Below, piece after piece: positions 1-8,176 of a stretch of DNA of 64,000 bases. A program made the position numbers and the translations under genes. The notes below the pieces were generated by a model. That model did not search any database, was not told the origin of the DNA, and saw only the letters and a list, made by a program, of their open reading frames with translations. Origin of the DNA: Pararhizobium_B sp963760965 (GTDB lineage Bacteria > Pseudomonadota > Alphaproteobacteria > Rhizobiales > Rhizobiaceae). Where the stretch lies: NCBI GenBank assembly GCA_963760965.1, contig CAVXEW010000004.1:31027-95026 (forward strand), given 5' to 3'. Each line of letters starts with the position of its first letter. Within the stretch, counting starts at the first letter, position 1.

Positions 1-242
1 GATAAGAATTAGGAACAAGAGCGGGTGCCGGCCGCTCTGCCATCTGCGACAGGTCGCCATGCACGTCTGCCAGGTCGCCCCGCGCATGACGATGACCGAG
101 ATCGGCCTCGCCTACGGCCGCGACTGGACGACGGTCGGGTACGCCTGCCGCGCCAATCGAGGACCGGCGCGACGATCGCGCCTACGACGATTTCGTCTTG
201 GCCGTCAATCGTGCCGCCGGCCCGATCTTCGGGATATCCTAG
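1..242 (+). CDS. DnaA C-terminal-like DNA-binding protein (5' partial, frameshifted)
   Basis: The protein enters from the left edge. It reads RQVAMHVCQV, then MTMTEIGLAYGRDWTTVGYA, which is the pattern of DnaA domain IV (helix-turn-helix plus a signature of the form GRDxTTV) without an ATPase domain in view. After the Ala codon at 152-154 one base is extra (AA at 155-156); from 156 the other frame continues IEDRRDDRAYDDF and stops at 240-242. Small free-standing proteins of this type sit next to DUF6456 genes in Rhizobiales. A role in DNA binding is inferred from the fold; the target is unknown. The indel looks like a sequence error. Confidence 0.6.
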
Positions 243-276
243 GAGGATCGTCACGAGCAGCCTTGAGGCGAAGGCG

Positions 277-1054
277 ATGGCAACCATGCGCGGGCTGTTG
301 CGCTATCGCTCGGGCGGTCGCGCCCGTCTTGCCGGCTGAACGGAGGGCACCGGCCCGGCCACGGTCGGCCTTTAGCGCGACGGAGAAGCCACCCGGCTTT
401 TCCCGGAAGAGGTGTCGCGCGCCGCCGCCGCGCGCGGCCTCGTCGTCCGGCAGGGCGGGTTCCTCGCCCTCGACGCGTCGGGTCGCGCCTGGCTCAGGCG
501 GGCGACGTGCGGGGAGGATCCCTTGGCCGCCCAGCACGGCACCCGCTACGAGGAGGAAAGGGAAGCTGGCGGCAAGCGCCGGCGGGTGAGGGTCAACCTG
601 GACGAATCGCCGCTGGCGGGCCTCGCCCGGCTGAAGCGCAGGGACGGCACTCCCTTCATCGACCCCGCACCGATCGAGGTCGGAGAGCGGCTGCGCGCCG
701 ACATCGCGCGCGGCCGGCTTCCGGCGGGTGTCGGCGAACTGGGAAGCCAGCGTTTCCAGCGGCAGAGCGCGCGGGGCGAACGGCATCGCCGATCCGAGCG
801 ACGCCGCCCTTGGGGCGCGCATGCGGGTGGAGCATGCCCTGCGGGCGGTCGGCCCGGAACTCGGCGGCGTCCTCGTCGACGTCTGTTGCTTCCTGAAGGG
901 GCTGGAGGCCGTCAAGCGGGAGCGCGAATGGCCGGCGCGCTCGGCCAAGCTGATGCTCTGCACGGCGCTCGCCGCGCTCGACCGGCACCACAATCCCGAG
1001 CGCTTCGAGGCCGGAGCGTGCAAGGGACGCGCGCAGCCACCGCTGGGGCGCTGA
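277..1054 (+). CDS. DUF6456 domain protein (frameshifted)
   Basis: The middle part (about 394-720) reads PEEVSRAAAARGLVV ... RVNLDESPLAGLARLKRRDG ... GERLRADIARG. The conserved C-terminal half continues in another frame from about 728: ANWEASV, then RMRVEHALRAVGPELGGVL, then DVCCFLKGLE and ARSAKLMLCTALAALDRH, ending at 1054. These are hallmarks of the DUF6456 family. The first ~100 bases (start candidate ATG 277) also meet stops at 337-339 and 373-375 in the main frame, so a second indel is likely there. It lies just downstream of the DnaA-like gene, as is common in Rhizobiales. The function is unknown. Confidence 0.6.
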
Positions 1055-1071
1055 GGACTACCGGCCCTCGA

Positions 1072-1494
1072 TCAGGCTGAACTGACTGCGGCGGCCTCCG
1101 CCTTGATCCGCCCGATCATCGAGCGGAGGCCGTTCGCCCTTTGCGGCGTCAGGTTCTCGATCAGTCCGAGCCGGGTAAAGAGCTCGACCGCATCGAATTC
1201 CCCGATCTCGGAGGCCTTCCTGCCGGACATGGCCGAGAGCGCGATGGCCACCAGGCCCCGCACGATGTGCGCGTCCGAATCGCCATGGAAGACGAGGACC
1301 GGATCGGCGCCCTCGCCAGTCTCCTCGTGCACCAGCCAGACCTGGCTGACGCAGCCTTGCACCTTGTTTGCCTCCGTCTTGTCGGCCTCGGGCAGAGGCG
1401 GCAGCGCCTTGCCGAGTTCGATGACGTAGCGGTAGCGGTCTTCCCAGTCGTCCAGAAGTTCGAAGTCGTCGATGATGTCGGCGATATCGGCCAT
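1072..1494 (-). CDS. sufE: SufE family cysteine desulfurase sulfur acceptor
   Basis: This 140-residue protein matches SufE, which accepts persulfide sulfur from the cysteine desulfurase SufS and passes it to Fe-S cluster assembly in the cytoplasm. The expected features are present: an N-terminal DIIDDFELLDDWEDRYRYVIELG segment (given here as motif pieces DDFELLDDW and RYRYVIELG), the active-site loop KVQGCVSQVW with its Cys, and LSAMSGRKASEI in the C-terminal half. The ATG at 1494 is chosen over the upstream in-frame ATG because it aligns with the family start and has an AGGGG element about 8 bases upstream. No other suf gene is present in the window. Confidence 0.93.
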   Translation of the reverse strand: MADIADIIDDFELLDDWEDRYRYVIELGKALPPLPEADKTEANKVQGCVSQVWLVHEETGEGADPVLVFHGDSDAHIVRGLVAIALSAMSGRKASEIGEFDAVELFTRLGLIENLTPQRANGLRSMIGRIKAEAAAVSSA

Positions 1495-1559
1495 GTGCGC
1501 CCCTGTTTGCAAAGCTGTTCGCATATAGGCGCATCCGGCGGGGATTTCACCCCGAACGC

Positions 1560-1586
1560 GCGCGGCCCGCACCGAGCGGGCCGCGC
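1560..1586. repeat. perfect inverted repeat between sufE and DUF5330 gene
   Basis: GCGCGGCCCGC at 1560-1570 pairs with its exact reverse complement at 1576-1586 around a 5-base loop. There is no T run on either side. It lies just upstream of sufE and downstream of the DUF5330 gene, so it could be an RNA stem or an operator; the sequence alone does not decide. Confidence 0.5.
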
Positions 1587-1593
1587 ATCGGAC

Positions 1594-1637
1594 AAAAAGC
1601 CGCCGCAGGAAGGAAGGGCAGAATTCTCCTGCGGCGG
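1594..1637 (-). terminator. rho-independent terminator of the DUF5330 gene
   Basis: An 11-bp perfect stem (1600-1610 with 1627-1637) is followed, on the minus strand, by a run of five T (1594-1598). It lies 8 bases past the stop codon of the DUF5330 gene. Confidence 0.75.
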
Positions 1638-1644
1638 TGCCGCC

Positions 1645-2127
1645 TTATCGGACTGGCGGCGAATAGGGGCGAGGCAGGTAGACCTGTCCTGCCATGGCGG
1701 TGCTGGCGGTGGCGGCGAGCCGCGGCGCCGGCATCGGCACCGGAACGGCCGTCGCTGCGACATCCACGGAGGCGAGGGCGTCGGGTTCCTGCGTCGCGGC
1801 GCCGTTGCCGGGCGCGACGGTGCCGGTGATTACGTTCTCGGACCGGCTTCCGCCGAAGCGGCCGTCGAGGAACTGGTAGGCGACGAGGGCGCCGTCACGG
1901 GCCCGTGCCCCGAGCGCCGCCAGCGTCTCGCCGCCGGTCTTGCAGACATCGGGGCGCCGCTTGCAGATGCCGGTCAGGTCGTCGAGCGCGGAGGTCGCGG
2001 CCTCGACCGTCGCCCCGATCCGGACCTGCGGCTGCCTGCCGGACGTCGCCTGCGTCGCCGGATCGGCGAGCGGCAGCAGCATGAGGACGACTGTGAACCA
2101 GAACGCGGACTTTATGAGAAACCACAT
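1645..2127 (-). CDS. DUF5330 domain-containing protein
   Basis: A 160-residue protein that begins MWFLIKSAFWFTVVLMLLP, a start typical of rhizobial DUF5330 proteins, so ATG 2127 is preferred over ATG 2154. The first ~22 residues form one hydrophobic segment (membrane anchor or uncleaved signal). A conserved block follows with two Cys in ICKRRPDVCKTGGE, and the tail is Ala/Pro/Val-rich and low complexity. The function is unknown; location in or outside the inner membrane is inferred from the N-terminus. A strong terminator follows. Confidence 0.75.
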   Translation of the reverse strand: MWFLIKSAFWFTVVLMLLPLADPATQATSGRQPQVRIGATVEAATSALDDLTGICKRRPDVCKTGGETLAALGARARDGALVAYQFLDGRFGGSRSENVITGTVAPGNGAATQEPDALASVDVAATAVPVPMPAPRLAATASTAMAGQVYLPRPYSPPVR

Positions 2128-2622
2128 TGCCTTGCCCTTGCTTGCTCGGTCCATGCTTGCCTGGACCCGCGGCCGTCACGGCCGCCGTCCGGAACGTCGC
2201 CGGTGCCCGCTTCTCCGTTGGCTTGCCGTCGACGAGCAGAACCCTAGCGCAAAGGTCCGAATCCCGGTTTGACGCAAACGGAGGGATTCGAACCGAATTT
2301 GATTCGAATTTTAAAGATCCCGCTTTTGGGGGAACGGCGGTGGCGAGGCGCGGCGCGCCGGGGGGTGTGAACCGGTCCGGCGGGACCGCCGCGGCCGCGC
2401 AAAACCGGCCGTCGCCGCCCGTGACGGCCGGATGAAAACGCCCCGTTAACCATAAGCGGAATTTGCCGGCGGCAAGGTGGCCCTGAGCGGTGGATTTGGC
2501 GGGGCGGCCGGTCGCGGCGGGCGCCCGCTTATGTATTCCTTAAGCCGCCGGTGCGAGGGTCGGCCAACACGAAGAGAAAGAATGCAATCACAGGTCCGGC
2601 GGTGCGCGTAGAGAGTTTTTCC
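2128..2622. promoter_or_regulatory. 495-bp intergenic region with GANTC cluster and TTAACCAT
   Basis: There is no convincing gene. Three GANTC sequences, the recognition site of the CcrM methylase, lie within 47 bp (2259-2263, 2285-2289, 2301-2305), and TTAACCAT, a CtrA half-site consensus, is at 2446-2453. The histidine kinase gene starts at 2623 and the DUF5330 gene diverges from 2127, so either could be controlled. The CtrA/GcrA link is inferred from motifs only. Confidence 0.45.
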
Positions 2623-4452
2623 ATGACGGGTCTGGCGTCGCGGGTCGATGCCGTGCTTGCCGGCTGGGTGCATTCCCGGGTCGCCGACGCGGACGGGCGG
2701 ACCCGCCAGATAGCCGACTTCAGGCACGCACTGCTTTGCGCGCTCGTGCTCCTGTTCGTCCTGCCGGTTCTCCTCCTTTCCGCCTTTCCTGCGATGGTGA
2801 CGCTTGCCTTCGGGGCCGGCTGCGCCGCGCTGCCTCTGGTCGTCGCCTCGGTCCTGTCCGGAACGGGCAGCCGCGGCGCCGCCGGTGCCGTCGCGCTGCT
2901 TCTGGCCTCTGCCGCCATCGCCGCGCTTGCTGGCTCGAGCGGCGGCATTTCCTCGCCATTCGCCGTGTGGGCGGGCGTTCTTCCGCTCGCCGCGGCGATC
3001 GCCGGGCGCACCTGGCGCTGGTCGGCGGCCGGTCTTGCGGCCGGTGTCGCCGGATGCGGTCTGGCGATGCTCGTCGCCGCGCCCGCCTCGGCGGGACCGG
3101 GCATCGCCTTTGCCGCCGGGCTGCCGCTTGCCGTCGGAGCGGCCTATGCCCTGGCGCGCTTGTCGATCGCGGTCGAGCGCCGCCGCTCCGGGGCGCAGGC
3201 CGCCCAGCAGGCCGAATTGCAGGCGGTGCACGTTCCCCTCGACCGCCTGCCGGGCCTCGTGACGCTGCACGACCTGAAGGGCAACGTCCTCGAGGTCCAC
3301 GGCCTCGACGCGGCAGCCTGCGGCAAGTGGCTGCGCCAGCCGCTGGGGCGCGGCTTCTACCAGCACATCCACGTCGCCGACCGGCTCTTCTTCATGCAGG
3401 CCGTCGACCGCATCCGCCAGGGCGAGCGGTCCGCCTCGCTCGAACTGCGCATGCACGACCTCCACTCGGACCCGAAGGACGAGCAGTTCGTGCATCTGCA
3501 TGTCGACCTCGCTGCCATCGCCGGGCGCGCCGGCACGCCGCTGATCCTCGCGCAGTCGCGCGACGTCAGCGCCCGCGTCGCGGCCGCCGAGAGGCTGGCC
3601 GGGATGGCCGAATCAGCGGAGAAGGCCAACGTGGCCAAGACGCGGTTCCTGACGGCCGTCAGCCACGAACTCCGCACGCCCCTCAATGCCATCCTCGGCT
3701 TCTCCGACGTTCTGGCACAGGAGTATTTCGGCTCCTTCGAAAGCGAAAAGCAGCGCGAATACGTCGAACTGATCCGCCAGTCGGGAGACCATCTGCTCTC
3801 GCTCGTCAACTCGATGCTCGACATGAGCCGGATCGCCGCCGGGCGCTACGAGCTGTCGCCGGAAACGTTCAGCCCCGCCGATGCCGTCCGCCGCTGCGAA
3901 TCCATGCTGGCCCTGCAGGCAAGGCGCGGCGGCGTCCTGCTGACGAGCCGCATCTCCCGCGACTGCGGCGAGCTGACGGCCGATCGCCGCGCGGTCGACC
4001 AGATTCTGATCAACCTGGTTGCCAACGCCATCAAGTTCACCGAAAAGGGCGGTGTCGTCACCGTTGACGTGGAGCGCCATCGGGACCGCCTGCGCCTGAG
4101 CGTCAGCGATACGGGAATTGGCATATCTGCCGAGAACCTCGATCTGATCGGCGAGCCCTTCGTGCAGGTGGAGGCCGATCCCGTCTGCAGCGGAAAGGGC
4201 ACGGGCCTCGGCCTGTCGCTGGTGAAGGGCCTCGTCAGCCTGCACGGCGGCGCCTTCACCATCTCCAGCGTTCTGGGCGAGGGAACGGTGGTCTGCGTGG
4301 AACTGCCCAGCGACGGCTCGGGCGTCGCGCGCGAAGGCGCCTCGCACCGCGCCACGATGATCGAGTTTCCGCCGCGCCTGCCGGCGGAGCCAACGGAAGA
4401 CGGGGAAAGCGAGACGGACGGGATCGATGACGCGCAAGCGAAGACAGCCTGA
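2623..4452 (+). CDS. membrane sensor histidine kinase (DivJ/PleC/PdhS-type candidate)
   Basis: A 609-residue hybrid of an N-terminal hydrophobic region (about residues 30-180, several membrane helices), a PAS-like region (about 205-320) and a kinase core. The H box SHELRTPLNAILGFSDVL places the phospho-accepting His at about 348; the N box is NLVANAIKF (Asn about 468), G1 is DTGIG and G2 GKGTGLGLS. This H-box type is shared by the DivJ/PleC/PdhS kinases that phosphorylate DivK in alphaproteobacteria, but the partner cannot be read from sequence. ATG 2623 follows GAGAG. The 3' end overlaps the next gene by 26 bp, implying co-transcription. Confidence 0.88.
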   Translation: MTGLASRVDAVLAGWVHSRVADADGRTRQIADFRHALLCALVLLFVLPVLLLSAFPAMVTLAFGAGCAALPLVVASVLSGTGSRGAAGAVALLLASAAIAALAGSSGGISSPFAVWAGVLPLAAAIAGRTWRWSAAGLAAGVAGCGLAMLVAAPASAGPGIAFAAGLPLAVGAAYALARLSIAVERRRSGAQAAQQAELQAVHVPLDRLPGLVTLHDLKGNVLEVHGLDAAACGKWLRQPLGRGFYQHIHVADRLFFMQAVDRIRQGERSASLELRMHDLHSDPKDEQFVHLHVDLAAIAGRAGTPLILAQSRDVSARVAAAERLAGMAESAEKANVAKTRFLTAVSHELRTPLNAILGFSDVLAQEYFGSFESEKQREYVELIRQSGDHLLSLVNSMLDMSRIAAGRYELSPETFSPADAVRRCESMLALQARRGGVLLTSRISRDCGELTADRRAVDQILINLVANAIKFTEKGGVVTVDVERHRDRLRLSVSDTGIGISAENLDLIGEPFVQVEADPVCSGKGTGLGLSLVKGLVSLHGGAFTISSVLGEGTVVCVELPSDGSGVAREGASHRATMIEFPPRLPAEPTEDGESETDGIDDAQAKTA

Positions 4453-5356
4453 GCGGCAACAACGCAAGACGAAACGCAGGAGAAGGACCCTGACGGGCCG
4501 CACCATGCGCGTCCTCGGCGCGCTGGTCATGCGTCACCCCTCGATCGCCGGCGGGACCGCTTCCTTCCTCGTGATCTTCGGCTTCGTCTCGGCCAACGCC
4601 GTCTGGTACCAGGGCGGCGCGCACCCGGCGCCGCTCTTCAGCACGCGCGACAGGCTCGCCTCGATGAAGAAGGTGGCCGTCGCCGCCACGAAACCCGCCG
4701 TCGCCGGTCTGACCATCGGCCAGGTGATCGCCGGGACGGGCGGTGGTGCCGCCGCCGCTTCGGCGCGCCAGTCGCCCGACGCGCGCCAGACGGCGAGCAT
4801 CCCCGCGGCCGCGGCCGGCGCGCAGGCCGATGGAGCCGACGCGCTGGTCCTCCAGATCCAGAAGGCGCTAGCCGAACGCCAGTTCTACCATGGCCCGCTG
4901 GACGGCCGGGACGGCGTGGCGACGCGCGCCGCCATCGAGGCTTTCCAGGCCGCCACCTCCAGCCGGCTGACCGGTGCGCCGAGCCAGGACCTGCTCGCCT
5001 CGATCGAGGCCACCCATCGCAGCGCCGTCGCCATCCCGCGCTCGCGGCCCGGCGACCAGCCGACCGCCGGCGACGACGAGATCGCCTCGATCGTGGCGGC
5101 CCCCGTGCCGGCGTCGAAGCCGGCATCGCAGGTTGCGGCCGCGGATTCCGCCGCGGGTTCGGCCGCCCCGGACCTCGTCGCCAAGATCCAGACCGGCCTG
5201 CGCAACATCGCCTATTCCAACGTCGCGGTAGACGGCATAGCCGGCGCGCAGACGAAGGCGGCGATCCGCAATTTCGAGAAGAACTACCGGCTGCCCCAGA
5301 CCGGTGAGCCGAATCGGCGCGTGCTCGACAAGCTCAAGTCCATCGGCGCCCTCTAG
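4427..5356 (+). CDS. peptidoglycan-binding domain protein
   Basis: A 309-residue protein with a very basic N-terminus (residues 1-25), one membrane segment (about 40-58) and two PG_binding_1-type repeats. The first is around residues 140-185 (VLQIQKALAERQFYHGPLDG ... ATRAAIEAFQ), the second around 250-305 (AKIQTGLRNIAYSNVAVDG ... TKAAIRNFEKNYRLP). Ala/Pro-rich linkers join them. The topology suggests an inner-membrane protein with periplasmic domains touching the cell wall. It overlaps the 3' end of the kinase gene, so the two may work together in envelope or polarity signalling (inference). Confidence 0.85.
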   Translation: MTRKRRQPERQQRKTKRRRRTLTGRTMRVLGALVMRHPSIAGGTASFLVIFGFVSANAVWYQGGAHPAPLFSTRDRLASMKKVAVAATKPAVAGLTIGQVIAGTGGGAAAASARQSPDARQTASIPAAAAGAQADGADALVLQIQKALAERQFYHGPLDGRDGVATRAAIEAFQAATSSRLTGAPSQDLLASIEATHRSAVAIPRSRPGDQPTAGDDEIASIVAAPVPASKPASQVAAADSAAGSAAPDLVAKIQTGLRNIAYSNVAVDGIAGAQTKAAIRNFEKNYRLPQTGEPNRRVLDKLKSIGAL

Positions 5357-5369
5357 CGGCCCCGGTCCG

Positions 5370-5711
5370 ATGCGCGTCAAGAGCGAGATCTGGATCAGTG
5401 CCCTCGTCAGGCGCATCTTCTCCGCCGGCGGCTTCGCCGCCATAGAGCGGCGCGGAGCGGAGGAGGCGGGAGCGATCTTCGTCAGGGCGCGCCATCGCGA
5501 CGGCCTGCAGACCCTGCTGGCACCGGCGCCGCAGTCCTTCTTCGAAACGGACCGCCCGGACGGCCGGATCTTCGAGGCGCGGCTCGAGCGGCAGGCGCCG
5601 GAGGAGGTCGACGCGGCGCTGGCGCGCGAGGCCTCCTTCGATCCCGATTTCTGGCTGGTCGAGATCGAGGTGGAAAAGCCGGAAGACTATCTGGAGGTCA
5701 GGCGCGCCTGA
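5370..5711 (+). CDS. DUF1491 family protein
   Basis: A 113-residue cytoplasmic protein beginning MRVKSEIWISALVRR, with the family features GGFAAIERRGAEEAGAIFVR and a C-terminal DPDFWLVEIE. No biochemical role is known for DUF1491. ATG 5370 lies 13 bases past the previous stop, so it is the last gene of the kinase operon. Its 3' end overlaps the convergent DUF2336 gene by 14 bp. Confidence 0.85.
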   Translation: MRVKSEIWISALVRRIFSAGGFAAIERRGAEEAGAIFVRARHRDGLQTLLAPAPQSFFETDRPDGRIFEARLERQAPEEVDAALAREASFDPDFWLVEIEVEKPEDYLEVRRA

Positions 5712-6661
5712 GCGCCCGGCGGCCGGCCGCCTCGCGGGTTGCGGCTCTCGTCCGGACAGGCGTGCCTTCGTTCCCCGCCCGCACGAGACCCTCGGAAAGC
5801 TGCGGCGCCTGCACCGCCTCGGGACGATCGGCCCGCAGCCAGAGCACGAGGCGCTCGGCCGCCGCCTCCGCGTCGCATTCGCCGAGGATCGCCTGCGAGG
5901 CGCGGCGGCCGTCGTTCCGGCGGCCGAGATGCGGGAAGAAGCTCTCCAGCGGAACGCAAGCGGCTTCGCGGTCGAAGCCGATCGCGACCAGCGTGTCGGC
6001 CAGTTGCCGGCCCGAGATGTCCAGCATGATCCGCTCGGCGAGGCGGAAGCTGCAATCCAGGACGTCGGCGAGCGCCGTGACGAAGAACAGCGGCTCGCGC
6101 TGCGCCGCAAAGCCCAGCAGGCGCTGGATCTGCCCCGGGCGCGCCTTCGGCCGCAGCACCTCGGGAGCGGGTCCCGGCTCGGGCTGCCGGTCCTTGCCGA
6201 CGAGCGAGCGCAGCCGCTCGCGCAGGTTTTCGTCGCGGGAGATCCGGTCGGTCTCCTCCGCGTCGGGAACTGCGGGAAGCAGGCGCCGCACCCTGAGCGA
6301 GCGCAGGACGGCGCTGTCGCCGGTGGCCGCCAGTGCCGCAACCGTCGCAAGGCGAAAGCGCCTTCCGGCGGGCGATGGCGCGCGCCATCTGCGCGTCGCC
6401 GCCGGCGATCATCCCGGCGAGGGCAGCCTCGTCGAGAGAGGCCGAGTTGACGAGGAAAGGGGCGGAAACGTCGATCGGCTGCTGTGCGATCAGCCGCGCC
6501 ACCGCGGCCGGCACCTTCGGGCAGCGCGAGAGCGCCGCCACGACCATGCGCCGGGTCTCGGGGCCGGCCTGCCGGAAGAGCGGCGCGAACAGCTCGGCGA
6601 ACTGCCTGAGTTCGTGGTTGGTGGGCTGCCGCAGACTTTCGAAATTCGAAACGGTTGCCAT
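5698..6661 (-). CDS. DUF2336 domain-containing protein (frameshifted)
   Basis: The N-terminal part (MATVSNFESLRQ ... LRQFAELFAPLFRQAGPETR ... CPKVPAAVARLIAQQPIDVS ... ARAIARRKA) reads from 6661 to about 6360. The rest (FRLATVAALAATGDSAVL ... DRISRDENLRERL ... REPLFFVTALADVLDC ... IMLDISGRQLADTLVAIGFD) reads in another frame down to the stop at 5698. One base added or lost near 6350-6360 restores a ~320-residue alpha-helical repeat protein typical of DUF2336. The function is unknown. ATG 6661 is chosen because conserved-looking sequence begins there; earlier in-frame starts exist. Confidence 0.7.
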
Positions 6662-6794
6662 GAGGACTACATCGAGCCGCCGGTGGCCGTCCGGCTTTTC
6701 GAGATCACGGAAGCGATCGTACACGCACACACCCATTCTGAAACGCAAACGCTTTGTCTGGGAGCACCATAGGGCGAAAACCGTTAGCGGGCTG

Positions 6795-6878
6795 TTAACC
6801 ATGGATGGCTGTAATGCGCATGTCCTGTAACCAGGACGGGTGAGGTAGTTCCGCGTTCATCCGTTTTCACGAACGCGG
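6795..6878 (+). promoter_or_regulatory. CtrA-like half site and hairpin at a ribosome binding site
   Basis: TTAACCAT, a CtrA half-site consensus, is at 6795-6802 in the divergent gap between the DUF2336 gene and the small gene at 6887. CCGCGTTC (6851-6858) pairs perfectly with GAACGCGG (6871-6878) around a 12-base loop. The right arm contains the first bases of the GGAG ribosome binding site of the small gene, so the stem could mask translation initiation. Both roles are inferred. Confidence 0.4.
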
Positions 6879-6886
6879 AGGCAACG

Positions 6887-7108
6887 ATGGCAATCGTGAT
6901 CGACTTCAGGCGGCCCCCGGGTCCCGGCAGGCAAAAACCGGCCGGCGGCGGGCTGGCCGAGATCCTCTTCTTCACGGGCGTGCGCTACGAGCGCGACCGG
7001 CCGGCGGCGGGCGACGCCCTCAAGGACGGGAAACGGGCGCGCAGCGCGCATCCGAGAGAAACCGGCCGGCAATCCCGTCCCATGTCTCGTCCGCGGCGAT
7101 CGTCCTGA
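6887..7108 (+). CDS. small conserved-looking hypothetical protein
   Basis: A 73-residue protein MAIVIDFRRPPG ... AEILFFTGVRYER followed by a basic, Arg/Ser/Pro-rich tail. The core AEILFFTGVRYER resembles short hypothetical proteins I recall from rhizobia, but no function is known. A GGAG ribosome binding site is 6-7 bases upstream of the ATG. The 3' end overlaps the minus-strand DUF1254 gene, which supports a real but tightly packed arrangement; the true C-terminus could be shorter if an indel is present here, as in the neighbours. Confidence 0.55.
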   Translation: MAIVIDFRRPPGPGRQKPAGGGLAEILFFTGVRYERDRPAAGDALKDGKRARSAHPRETGRQSRPMSRPRRSS

Positions 7109-7571
7109 GGACGACGTAGCCCCTCGGCTCGCGGCAGCTCCACCAGGATCGACCTGGCCAGCGCGTCGGGCGTCGAGCGCCGGAGGGCGATCAGCTGCAG
7201 CGGCGTGGCGAGCGTCACGTCGACGCGCCGCTCGACGGCGGTGCGGTCGTTCATGCTGTAGACTTCGTTGGAACCGGGATCGAAGACGGCGAGCGACCAG
7301 AACGGCGGGGCGTCCGCGTCGGCGACGTGGACCGGGCCGGCGCTCGCGTCGAACAAGCAGATCGCCGAGCGCACGAACGGGTCGGCTTCCGAGAGCGCAC
7401 GCTGCGGCGCGTCGTTGGCGAGGCGGTGGAATTCTCCCGGCGCGCCGAGCGCCTCGACCTTCTGCCAGGCCTTTTGCCGCCGGCGAAATGCGGGATCGCC
7501 AGGATGATAACGATATGGAGCAGGATCGCGCCGACGAGCCCGGCGGCGACGGAAACGGCCAGGCTACGCAT
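7020..7571 (-). CDS. DUF1254 family membrane-anchored protein (frameshifted)
   Basis: The N-terminus MRSLAVSVAAGLVGAILL is one membrane helix. The body (VRSAICLFDASAGPVHVADA ... PPFWSLAVFDPGSNEVYSMN ... LATPLQLIALRR ... ILVELPRAEG) is in a second frame, and the end (YVVLRTIAADETWDGIAGRF) in a third, stopping at 7020. Indels near 7480 and 7122 restore a ~183-residue DUF1254-type protein. The start ATG at 7571 overlaps the end of the DUF1214 gene by 8 bp. The pair is found together near a penicillin-binding protein gene in rhizobia; the function is unknown. Confidence 0.65.
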
Positions 7572-8155
7572 GGCCGCAGCCCAGCCGGCGGATAGACGGC
7601 ATGCCCAGCTTGATCAGCCCGGCGTTGCCCGCCGCCGGCGTGTCGAAGAGCGTCAGGACGAACTCCACGGGCCCCGCATGCGAAAGCGCGATCCAGTTGC
7701 CCGGCGCCGCCTTGTCGGAGACCGTGATGGTGAACGAGCCGTCCTTCCTGCGCAGCACTTCATGCGACTGGAGGGCGCGTGGCAGCGGCGGAGCCGGCGC
7801 CGGCGAGCGGTCGGCCCGAGGCGTCGGCCACGCGCAGCGTCCACAGCCGCGCCGCCGGCGTGTTGCCCGAGATCGCGTAGCTGCAGCGCCCGGAGAGCCG
7901 CCGGCCGTCGCTGTCGGTCTTCGCGCTGAAGGCCAGGCCCTCGGCCTCGCCGAGCAGGACCTCGCCCGCCGGGCCCGGAAGGCCAGCGCATAGGGGTCCG
8001 GCCGCGAGGTCTGGAGGTCCGGCCAGGCCGCCCACGGGCCCCACCGTCAGCGCATCGAGGCGCCCGACATGGTCGAGCGCGAGAAGACTGGACTTCACGC
8101 CGCCGTAGAAGGCGATTGCGAGCGCGATGCAGACGAGGATTGGGACCCTGAGCAA
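7564..8155 (-). CDS. DUF1214 family protein (frameshifted)
   Basis: It begins LRVPILVCIALAIAFYGG (one membrane helix, TTG start at 8155) and ends with the DUF1214 core: SYAISGNTPAARLWTLRVAD, then DGSFTITVSDKAAPGNWIAL, then EFVLTLFDTP and a stop at 7564. A middle piece GPWAAWPDLQTSRPDPYALA lies in a different frame between two compensating indels (near 8040 and 7985), and another indel lies near 7760. Corrected length is ~196 residues. It follows the penicillin-binding protein gene by 21 bases and overlaps the DUF1254 gene, so the three form an operon. Confidence 0.68.
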
Positions 8156-8176
8156 CGGTTGGCGGCTCGCTTGCAG

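Noticed and set aside
2281..2330. GGATTCGAACC on the plus strand resembles the reverse complement of a tRNA T-arm
   Set aside because: The bases flanking the loop do not pair as a T-stem, and no D-arm, anticodon arm or acceptor stem fits on either strand.
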